This document shows, in pieces, positions 55,609 through 64,000 of a stretch of 64,000 bases of DNA. Each line of letters begins with the position of its first letter. Within the stretch, counting starts at the first letter, position 1. The position numbers and the translations under genes were made by a program. The stretch is from contig CM041294.1 of the NCBI GenBank assembly GCA_023052935.1, positions 12,635,791 to 12,699,790 on the forward strand, read 5' to 3'. The notes below the pieces were generated by a model. The model was not told the origin of the DNA, searched no databases, and worked only from the letters and a program-made list of their open reading frames with translations. This DNA is from Piezodorus guildinii (Eukaryota; Arthropoda; Insecta; Hemiptera; Pentatomidae).

Positions 55609-55807
55609 AATATTGATTGTAGAGACTTGGACCACTATAGGTGGTTATCCAAAGCAAAGGTGATGTTTGCCGATGTTGTAAACTAATATCAATCATTAGT
55701 GGAATATATTCCATTTATTTTAGATCTTATTCCATCAAAATTCTCTAAATTCCATCAGAACCTTATCCTCACCCCAATCCGCTATCTTAATCCCTATCCA
55801 GCTCCAC

Positions 55808-55876
55808 ACACTCCCACTGTAGCATCGTCCGATTAGCCATAGTAGCATAAAGTGACGGTAAATAAAACAAACAAAC
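55808..55876 (+). mobile_element. SINE (family 1) 3' fragment
   Basis: CTCCCACTGTAGCATCGTCC, then GATTAGCCATAGTAGCATAA and an AAATAAAACAAACAAAC-type tail, matching the 3' end of the SINE at 49836-50127. Confidence 0.82.
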
Positions 55877-55879
55877 GGA

Positions 55880-57040
55880 TTCCTCATTTCATAAAGAAAT
55901 GTTAACCTTAGAATATTAGGTTTTGCCAAGGTCCCTAACAACTGGAGAAGATTAGATATAAGAAACTTTGTAATATATCAGATATTTGTCAAAACAAATA
56001 TCATAAATATTTTACGAGTTTTTTTATTTTTTATTTTTTCTAAGCCCCACGGGAGTTTGGAAATCGGAAATAGAGGAAGGAATATGGGATCTCTTTTTCT
56101 GCATTACATGCATTATAAGAGGGGAGAGAGGATACAAACATTTTCGGTATATGGGAGCGAATGGAGTCACGTCTAGTGATGGGGCTCACTAGTCTTTCTG
56201 AGCCAGTTAGTCAAGTTATGGTTTCTCAGTCTAGTCTGAGGGTCCGTACATAGTCTTGCCAGCGCTGTGGCCGTCCTGTCGGGTCAGTTGTTAAACAGTG
56301 GGTTCGTGCAGTACCGGAGACTATCAAAGAATTTGATATGTCTCCGGGAGATGAACTCTGTCACGATCGGAAGTTCGAAGGTGTCGTGTATTTTTTTTTT
56401 ATTATGATTTGTATCGGTCACTAATGAGTTTTTACGAGTTCAGCATGATGTGTAAGCAAATAATAAAGAGTACATATAAAATCTTCGAGACAGAGAACTT
56501 TAGCGATCTAGGGGTATGCAAGGTGAGAGAATTGTTTGACCCAGGATGATTGAGCCATACTGAAAGTCAAAAGTTGAAGAACAGTGGCAGTAAAAATAGA
56601 AAAATGAAGAAAACATATCAAAAATAGAAATTTTTATTTGCTGACCATAACAAAAGCATACAGTGTTTAAATATATTATACAGTGTCCGATATTTCCTTC
56701 GCTTATTACTTTGATACTCCTATTCCTATATCAATTGGTCTTCAATTTTCAAGGAAAGCATTTAAGCAGTTAGATAGCACAAGGTTATTATAAAATAATC
56801 AAAAAAAAAAAAATCATAAACCGCATTTTATAAAATCATGTAAAAATAAGAGGAGTTATAATGAGGAGGGTAAAACAACGTAAATATTAATGCTATGTTA
56901 TTTTTATTTTTATTTATTCATTTAAAGTACAACACAATCATGAAGATCATTAGCGCGTCCTACTTAAAAAGACTGATGAGGATCTGATAAATTCCGAATC
57001 TGATCATATTGTCATAAAAAAAATAAAATAAATAATGGGA
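55880..57040. other. Unassigned sequence
   Basis: A GC-richer block at 56040-56390 may be old element sequence, but no frame was recognised. The rest is AT-rich. Confidence 0.35.
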
Positions 57041-57042
57041 GA

Positions 57043-57325
57043 AGTTGGTCCAGGGTGCAGTCAATAGAACACACAATTAAGTATAAACTTAATCTAATGG
57101 TGTCGACGATTTGGTCTAATTTATAGGCCTTCTTCAGGGCTATAAAAAAAAAAACAAAAACAAAGATAACAACCAGTAGTAGAATGCAATATATAAAGAT
57201 GTAAGAAAAATAAATTGTACTGATAATTTTGTTTATTATTTTTCCTATCATCTTTATATATTGTATTCTACTAATGTTTGATACCTCTGTTTCTTTTTTA
57301 TAGCCCTGAAGAAGGCCTATTTTAT
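57043..57325. mobile_element. Penelope-like terminal sequences, second inverted pair (decayed)
   Basis: The left copy (minus, 57043-57145) matches the family at 15038-15345: GAGAAGTTGGTCCAGGGTGC, then AGTATAAACTTAAT. A right copy (plus, from ~57295) has only the ribozyme 5' half (AGCCCTGAAGAAGGCCTAT) before it runs into another repeat with TTTTA units. The sequence between shows the near-mirror pair ACAATATATAAAGATGT-like and CATCTTTATATATTGT. Confidence 0.6.
57104..57137 (-). ncRNA. Degenerate hammerhead ribozyme motif
   Basis: On the minus strand CTGAAGA and the stem II arm AGGCC are present, but the essential GAAAC has become CAAATC before GTC. The core substitution should abolish cleavage. 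Confidence 0.55.
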
Positions 57326-57512
57326 TTTATTTTACATCATCCACCAACAGAACTAGGCCCAATAACAGGTGGTAAATCATTCAAAAAAATTACATTACAC
57401 TACAATAATTAAAATGATAATAATAATTGAAATTCAAACTAATTGGTAATGTACTACATACCAGCTTAATTTTTATAATGAAAAAAAAAAAAAAAAAAAA
57501 AAAAAAATAAAA

Positions 57513-57549
<37 letters not shown>

Positions 57550-57553
<4 letters not shown>

Positions 57554-58120
57554 CCTCCCTAGAACGGAATCGCCAGGTACCACGATTTATTCCCGTTATA
57601 AGGAAGTTTCCGTATAATAGAGGTAGAGAAAAAAAGTCGACAAACACATAAGTTTAAATATGTACAAACATGTATTCCTACATTCTATGGTTTAAGGATA
57701 AAAGATAAATATTTAAACTTTAAAGTAATCGTTTATTGTTTTTTGCTTTTTAAATTTAACACTCTCACGTTCTGCACATTCACGGGCTCTAGTCGTAAGA
57801 TCCAATAGTTCCGGATTTGAAACTGATGCTGCAAATTTCTGAAGTTCTTGAAAATATACAGCAGCGGTTTTGAAGTCTTTAACGGCTAGCGGAGATTCCA
57901 TTTCGATTTCATCTTCTTCTATGTCTTCCAAATCGTCAGTAACTCGCACTTTTCTAAGTACAGTTTATTTTTTTGTTCGTTTACTGGGTGTCGTTATTAG
58001 GGAGGTAGTATTCCGTATTAGGGGGGTATTTTTCATATCTCTCTGGACCGGACCAATATGATTTTCCGTATTAAGGAGGTTTCCGCATAAAAGAGGTTCC
58101 GCTTAAGGGAGGTTTTACTG
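57550..58120 (-). mobile_element. pogo/Tigger-type transposon, internally deleted
   Basis: The right end finishes GGAGGTTTTACTG followed by TA, i.e. a CAGTAAAACCTCC terminus. The left end begins inside ACCTCCCTAGAACGG after a TA microsatellite. Subterminal repeats of GTATTAGGGGGGT and TTCCGTATTAAGGAGG type are present. The minus strand (57949-57713) encodes the C-terminal tail of a pogo-family transposase: ELQKFAASVSNPELLDLTT and KKQKTINDYFKV. The catalytic domain is gone. Confidence 0.82.
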
Positions 58121-58152
<32 letters not shown>

Positions 58153-58459
58153 ATATCATAATCTAACTAAAAAAGAAATAAAACGTTAAACAATTCAGCA
58201 TAAATATACTCCTATAAAATTAATTATATTAAGAAAAAAAAATAATAAAGATAAAAAGAAACAGAAAAATAGAGAAGTAAATAAAAAAAAAAAAAAAAAA
58301 ACAGAAAAGAAAATTAAAAATAAATAAAAATCAGCCCCAACTCTGAGTTATTTCAATTTAAAGATAAGAACAAAAAAAAAAATTATATTGACTGCATCCT
58401 GAACCAACTTCTCCCATATATACACAAAGTCAATCATTCTCACTTCATAAAATAAAAGA

Positions 58460-59060
58460 TATTAATACCGTGGCCAATATGCATTCAAATCGAGCACTTT
58501 AGGTTTTAGCGTGGAACCCCACACAAGACTGAAACAACAAGAAACTGCTCGAAGTTTTCGACTACTTCAACACTTACTAGACAAACGTTCTAATCTTCCA
58601 CTTAACTACAAAAGACTCATCTACATGACTATTATAAGGCCGATATGGACCATGATGATAAACCATCGAATTCTTCCCGTATCCAATCCCTACAATCCAA
58701 AATCCTTCGTAAAATCCTCAATGCTCCTTACTCTGTCACGAACAAACTTATCCATAAAGACCTCAATGATCCGTATGTTGCTGATTTGGCCCGATCTAGA
58801 TACCATTCCTTTCATGACAATCTCCATTCCCACCCTAATCCTCTTGTTTCAATACTTTCTTCCTCTTCAATTCCTGACAATCCTCCGAGACGTCTGAAAA
58901 GAAGATGGTCCGAGACCTTCTAATTTAGAATATTTTTAGAGTGCTACCATTGGGAAGCTTATCTGCATTTGTTTCATGTCTTTTTATATTCCACTCAAAT
59001 TTACTTGTTGTATTCCATTATACAGTTGTAAATTCCAATAAATAAATATTAAAAAAAAAA
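58460..59060 (+). pseudogene. Jockey-type LINE 3' part
   Basis: The frame 58645-58923 reads SRIQSLQSKILRKILNAPYS, VTNKLIHKDLNDPYVADLA, RSRYHSFHDNLHSHPNPLVS and IPDNPPRRLKRRWSETF, the normal Jockey C-terminus, followed by a 3' UTR (GTAAATTCCAATAAATAAAT) and an A-rich tail. Upstream coding sequence is frame-broken. Related copies: 12870, 22890, 34062 and 37545. Confidence 0.85.
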
Positions 59061-59074
59061 ATAAAATAAATAAA

Positions 59075-59290
59075 TCCTCCATCTCTGGAACCAGACTTCA
59101 AGGTCTTGGATGTGGGATTGAAGAGTGTGTGAGGGAGTAACTAGATCATTATCTACTGATAGCACATACTTGTCTTTGGTATAGGTAGAAAGGAAAGTGT
59201 TTGGATGGGTTTGGATATCAGTTGTATAGACTGTGTAAAGAATGGGTCCTAGGATGCTGCCTTGAGGAACACCAGCAGATTGAGAAAAAA
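59075..59290 (-). pseudogene. Jockey RT fragment, opposite strand
   Basis: The minus strand reads SAGVPQGSILGPILYTVYTT, then DIQTHPNTFLSTYTKDKYVL; the catalytic FADD has become TKD. It abuts the A-rich tail of the 58460 copy in inverted orientation. Confidence 0.75.
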
Positions 59291-59786
59291 GGGAGGAATA
59301 GTAACTATTTCTAAAACTTAAAACTAATAAAAATATAGGTATTTAATCAAATAATGATAAAAAAATATATATATATATAATATTTGCTCATTATTTTATG
59401 CTAAGTTACATCTGTCTTTTAAGCTAATCATTTTCGAAATGTCAAAAATGACCAATTTTAAGGTTGTGATGTACAAAAGGTGAAATGGCTGCTCATTATG
59501 GTTGTAGAGAGGAATTTGACAATATAAACCCAGCTGGATTGTTAAAGCATAAAGATGGAATATTGAAAAAGTTGAAAAATCAAACCACTTCTCAGATATT
59601 CATCGATTCGTGATCTCCAGTTACAACCCCATGCATAGAGTTTTTTCCAGTTTTAATATTAATAGTCCAGAGACCTATTTGACATATAGAACCAGCCTAA
59701 ATAAAATAAGATTGGTGAGCCAGTTGAGGGTTTCAAACCCTAAATTAATCAACCTTTATGTAAAACAGAAAACTTTCAGCTTTAAA

Positions 59787-60053
59787 ACTAATAGTAGACA
59801 ATGGTGATACAACATTTTTTATCGGAAAAAAAAAGTTCTTTGAAAAGCATTATCTCGGAAACTACAAAACATAAATAGAAAGTTTAATGTACTTTTGAAA
59901 AAACGTACTATGTTTTCCTGTAGTTGGTATGTATTCAGTAAAATGAGCGTTTAATGAAGAAAAAGGCGAAAATTTTAGGTTTATTTTGGAGTACAGTGAA
60001 CTTCCGGGGTTATTATCCTAAAATGGTTCGATATTTACGTTTCTAGGACGCTG
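59787..60053 (+). repeat. Left arm of a ~270-bp inverted repeat
   Basis: Runs from AATAGTAGACAATGGTGATA through AGCATTATCTCGGAAACTAC, CTACAGGAAA in inverse, and GGTTCGATATTTACGTTTC to TAGGACGCTGA. The same sequence, inverted, lies at 62945-63230, ~2.9 kb away. The arms are diverged. Confidence 0.8.
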
Positions 60054-60149
60054 ACAAATTTCTGATTGGTTTCAGATTTTTCATTTCAATGTTTTGCCTT
60101 TTTTCAACCTATTGTAATTTTACTGTACTATTATAAAAAAAAAAAAAAA

Positions 60150-61240
60150 AAAAAAAAGCTAGCGCAAGAAGTATGCGAGTACAGAGGTGGTAGCTAGGAC
60201 CACCCTCTTCTGTTTCTAGACAGGACGAAGGACCTTGGTGCGAAGGATTAGGGAGGTGAGCGACCCTACACGTGACACCTTCGCGGATCCAACTCGAGCT
60301 CCTGCGTATTTAAAATTCATAAGTTACCCTTGAGACGGTTATTGCCGCCTGGATCAAACGCGAATGTGAAATAGGACCACAGTCGAGAGTGGTGATCTTG
60401 CAGGGAAGAGATGTATTGTATCATTTTCTGGATGGATAATAGGTAATAAAAGGTCAAAGAAAGGACGAAGGTAGGTTGGATAATATCCTTATTTGTTCTT
60501 CAGCTAAATGAAATGTGAATTGGAAGTAAAGAGGAGGTGGAGTGGTCTTTGTTCCAGGATGTGCCGGTGGCAATGGGTAGTGCACCAGTTGCTGACCTCC
60601 AGGATACGGTAGTTGACTGGGAAAAAAACGGCAAATGTGAGTATAAAAGTAAAAAAAGACAGAGAGAGGGACGATATATTATATAGGACAGTTAAATAGG
60701 GCGAGCTAAGTCGATATATCCGAGGAGGGACAGACTATACAAGTGCCGCACCCGGTACAACTCCTCCCGGCTGCCAATGGCCCTGTTCTCTGTCCTGCCC
60801 ACTTATTTATTGCGCCCTCTCTCGTTTTGTTTAATTTACCGATTAGGTTTTGCCCCACCTGCACTCCAGGTGCATTCCGCTCCCTGGACCTCTCCTTTTC
60901 GACACCCCCGCCGTCCGTCATTGCTCAATTTTATCATCAGTCTTGTAGAGAAGATAGACAGATAGAAAAGTCTGTTTTTATTTTTCAAAATTACATCAAA
61001 TAGCCAATAAAAAAATAAACAAATTACAAGTTACGAAATACAATAATAAAAATCAGACACACTACATGGTCTATTGACCGTCCGCGGAGTCTCTGTTTAT
61101 TAACAAAATTAATCTTTAATCTATCAATATAAATAATCAATAACAAAATAAGAAACAAACACTTCCCATGTTATTTATGTACTAAAATTAATTCACAAAT
61201 AGTCAAATTCAAAATTAATTAAATTAAATTTAACAAATTC
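60150..61240. other. Unassigned region with a GC-rich stretch
   Basis: 60150-60960 is unusually GC-rich for the window, with overlapping short frames in several phases. 60706-60965 might be transposon 5' sequence, but no motif is recognised. 60970-61240 is AT-rich and may be the 3' UTR of the LINE that follows. Confidence 0.35.
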
Positions 61241-62040
61241 ACTAATATTTAAATTCTCTCGTTAGTAACATTCTATAAGAGAAAGCCGATCTGGAGAAAT
61301 TAACTAACGCCAGCCAATCTTTTCCATTTATCAACTCTAAAATTTGATCCCAGATTAAATTTTTAGAATTAAAATATTTTTGTCTAAACTTAGTAAGTAT
61401 CGGACAGGCAGCCAAAAAGTTAAAAAGATCTTCTGTTTCATTTGTATTGCACAAACTACATTTATTATTTGTTTTCATGAAATGTTTGTAATTCAGGTTT
61501 AATACATCACTTCTGATTTTAATTACCCATCTAATCACCTCCAGTGAACATTTGTCAGTAATGTAATTTACTGTGGTTAAATGTGGATAAAAGGGAGAAG
61601 TTTTTAACTTTAATAATATTTTGAGTATAAATATCTTTTTGCATTTGAACCCTTAATGCTGCTAGACTATTTTTTCATAACTTAATATCATCACAGTTAA
61701 ATAGATTTAAGTTAAAATTTAATCCATGCGATTCTTTCAGATAAAGTATGTTTTTGAACCATGCTATTTTTTCCTTAACTATCAAAATTTTAATAATATA
61801 ATCGAAATTCATCTTTATGGTGAACATAAATATTGGATCTATTGTTGTTTCAAAATGGAGAAAATGAGTTGGAGTATATTTTGGAAATTTAAATAGTTTT
61901 TAAGAAAAAATCTTTGTAGTTTTTCCACGGCATCATGACTAACCCCACCCCAGACTTGTGCTCCATAGCACATAACTGTCCTACTAATGGAATTAAATAT
62001 CTCCAACTTTTTTGAAAGAATCACTTTGAAAATCACTCTT
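61240..62040 (-). pseudogene. LINE C-terminal region, frame-broken
   Basis: The upstream part (62036-61839) has CYGAQVWGGVSHDAVEKLQR, like the post-RT region of insect LINEs. The downstream frame (61538-61242) has RSDVLNLNYKHFMKTNNK and CSLCNTNETEDLFNFLAACP, a CxxC...H/N...C zinc-like motif typical of LINE C-termini. Breaks separate them. The clade is undetermined. Confidence 0.75.
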
Positions 62041-62077
62041 GTAAAACGATTATTATTCTTAAATATATATGTATATA

Positions 62078-62640
62078 CAATAAACCCTCTTTTTAACGAA
62101 CTATCGTTGCGATCCCTTCAAAAATGAATAGAAAACTATGCTTTCTCCTCATTTATAACGAAATATTCTCTTATAACGAATTATTTTTGTGGACCTCAGA
62201 ATTGAATTTGTTCGGTTATTACGAAAAATAAAGAAGAAAAAAATTACAATACGTCTTAATTCCCAGTAAAGAGCGGCGCCTTTCTCTCCAAATCCTTACC
62301 TTTTCCCTCTATTCAGCTCAATTCTGTGATTCACAGTCTGTGACAGCTTCCGGTTTCTAGAGTTTCAGCTAGTTTTTATTGCTTTTATTACTTGTTTAAT
62401 GGAGAAAATCCAAGAAGTGGATAAAAAAAATTTGAGTCCAAATCGAAAACGGGATACAAAATCTCTTCTATCAACGATTATCACTAATAAAGATAAAATC
62501 ATCTTTTTTTTATTATTTCAATTTTATATGAATTGCTGTGATTCTGACATTATAAGTTCCTTTTTAAGTTTTGTATTTTGAATGATGGTTTATGTTAATC
62601 TTAAAGTATTATGTAAAATGTGAAATAAGATTATATGTAT
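62078..62640 (+). pseudogene. pogo/Tigger-type transposon 5' fragment
   Basis: A terminus-like ACAATAAACCCTCTTTTTAA, then several TAACGAA(T/A) subterminal repeats, then a frame at 62399 starting MEKIQEVDKKNLSPNRKR. This order (CAGTAAACCCT-like end, subterminal repeats, basic N-terminus) suggests a pogo-superfamily element, but the rest of the transposase is absent. Confidence 0.5.
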
Positions 62641-62666
62641 ATAATAAATATATAATATTTTTTTTT

Positions 62667-62944
62667 TCAGTGGCGCAACAGGCCGAGCAGGTCCTGGGCC
62701 ATGTGGTGTAATCCCCTGGGAGATTACAATCGCGTTTCATGATGTAATTCGTAGTGTAGGGTCATCGCTCCCTAACGCCTAATTTTGTGAGTGGTCACCA
62801 TTTGGCTGACGGGTCTCACATACCCGGCGGAGAGGCTGTGAGTGAATCCCTATTTAATTACACCCTTATAAAAGCCCCGCCGGGACTTGGATTTGAACTC
62901 ACAACCTGTAGCATGAGAGACTAGCGCGCTAGCCCCTATTTCAG
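62667..62944 (-). mobile_element. tRNA-derived SINE (family 2)
   Basis: On the minus strand it starts GGGGCTAGCGCGCTAGTCTC (A-box region) and has GTGAGTTCAAATCC (B-box) ~35 nt later, followed by a GC-rich body unlike family 1. It ends at the T-run near 62667. It abuts the right arm of the inverted repeat. Confidence 0.75.
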
Positions 62945-63230
62945 CGTCCTAGAAACGTAAATATCGAACCATTTCAGGATAACACCCCCGGAAGTTCATT
63001 TGACTCCAAAATAAACCTAAAATATTCGTTTTTTTCTTCATTCAACGCTCATTTTCTGAATACATACCAACTACAGGAAAACATAGTACATTTTTTTTTA
63101 AAGTACATTAAAATTTCTATTGGCCAAAGCTTTTCAATTTTCTTTATGTTTCGTAGTTTCCAAGATAATGCTTTTCAAAGAACTGTTTTTTCCGATATAC
63201 AAATATTGTATCACCATTGTCTACTATTAT
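62945..63230 (-). repeat. Right arm of the ~270-bp inverted repeat
   Basis: Inverted counterpart of 59787-60053: AGCGTCCTAGAAACGTAAAT, CGAACCATTTCAGGATAA and TACCAACTACAGGAAAAC, ending TATTGTATCACCATTGTC. It includes a ~20-bp insertion relative to the left arm. Confidence 0.8.
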
Positions 63231-64000
63231 TTTGTAAAATATCATAAATATTGTTATCTCATCGAATATTATGAAGAAAACGAATTATGACTGATCTTCT
63301 TAACTTCAATTTGAGTGGTAATAGAAATCCTTAAGTTTAATAACTACCGAGATACGATAGTTTAAGTAAAAATCATTTTGCTTTCTAAAAATCGGAAATC
63401 AACATTTTGCTGCTTTAATGCGCCAAATTTCATAGGAATTTATCTTCCTATAAAAAATTATGAAGATAAAGTGCATTATGGTAGGTATATTTAACGAGCT
63501 TCGATTTAAGTGGTAATAGATATTTTTGCGTTTTATAGTTTCCGAGATACATTTTTACAAGTAAAAACTTTTATTTTTTGAAAAACTCGAAAAACGACAT
63601 TTTGTTATCTTTACATGTTGTGGATAAAAATATAATAAAAATTATCTTTGATTTGTGTGGTAATTGACATCTGTAAGTTTAATAGCTTTTGAGATAAGGT
63701 CATTAAGTGAATTATCTTATTAAACTCATAACTAGCTTGATTGTAATATGAATAACGAAAAAACATGCAAACAAAAGAGTCATTATCGAACATAATAAAA
63801 TAATTACTAATATTCGCGTTCTTATAAAAGAACATTATCAATAACGTCAAAGAATATCTCTTAATTTTGTTAGATATTGATCCTTTTTATATGATAACGA
63901 AACTGAATAATGTTTTTAGATAGATAGATATTTAGTTCCCCCAACGATGTCCTGGGAGTCCGCAAAATGTTGACAAATTATTGGGAAATAAATTAAACTA
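63231..64000. other. AT-rich sequence with a recurring GAGATA motif
   Basis: Short related blocks, CCGAGATACGATAG (63348), TTTCCGAGATACATTT (63541) and TTTTGAGATAAGGTC (63687), recur at ~150-190 bp spacing, each preceded by a TAAGTTTAATA- or TTTTATA-like stretch. No gene was recognised. Confidence 0.4.

Noticed and set aside
57295..57325. Possible plus-strand hammerhead at CTGAAGAAGGCC
   Set aside because: Only the 5' half exists; the sequence changes to TTTTA repeats before any GAAAC.
60706..61003. Overlapping ORFs in three frames
   Set aside because: Multiple overlapping frames in a GC-rich patch are expected by chance because stop codons are AT-rich; no motif supports any of them.

Overview
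The window is AT-rich nuclear DNA from an arthropod, almost certainly an insect: it carries a torso-ligand (PTTH/Trunk family) gene, spliceosomal genes with long introns, an arthropod TATA + TCAGT initiator promoter, and many decayed retrotransposons and DNA transposons. The order cannot be fixed by eye. About half of the window is recognisable repeat.

Four host genes can be modelled. (1) and (2) A tandem pair of oig-4-like genes (small secreted proteins with one Ig domain) lies on the minus strand at 6547-14985 and 17788-18528. Both have three coding exons, and the last two are exactly 150 and 159 bp in each copy. One gene is compact; the other is swollen to 8.4 kb by transposon insertions. 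(3) Six exons of an anosmin-1 (Kal1) gene lie on the minus strand between 34859 and 19347: a WAP domain, three fibronectin-III domains and the stop codon, with matching intron phases throughout. Its 5' exons were not found. (4) A 113-residue torso ligand is on the plus strand at 28221-31619. It sits antisense inside the 9.2-kb Kal1 intron that splits the second FN3 domain. Its start codon is itself split by an intron (AT|G), and a signal peptide leads straight into a seven-cysteine domain.

The dominant repeat is a ~0.87-kb non-coding family, in at least twelve copies. One end has a short arm after about 20 bp of extra sequence; the other ends in an 18-bp palindrome overlapping the matching inverted arm. 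This resembles non-autonomous rolling-circle (Helentron/DINE-1-like) elements. One copy is a tandem array of ~0.7-kb internal units. Other repeats: Penelope-like terminal sequences with minimal hammerhead ribozymes (three good, one weaker, two broken); a Tc1-type element with doubled binding sites at each end; three deletion derivatives of one mariner family plus a decayed mariner of another; pogo/Tigger fragments; two tRNA-derived SINE families; and LINE pieces of RTE, Jockey and other types. Several nested insertions have clear target-site duplications, so relative ages can be read.

Layout: 1-6.5 kb LINE and rolling-circle repeats; 6.5-18.5 kb oig-4 pair with repeats in introns and between genes; 19.3-34.9 kb Kal1 with the nested torso ligand; 35-53 kb dense rolling-circle, mariner, SINE and LINE copies with one unidentified coding-like region (42.8-43.9 kb); 54.1-55.1 kb a GC-richer stretch free of recognised repeats; 55-64 kb Penelope, pogo, Jockey and other fragments, including a 270-bp inverted repeat.
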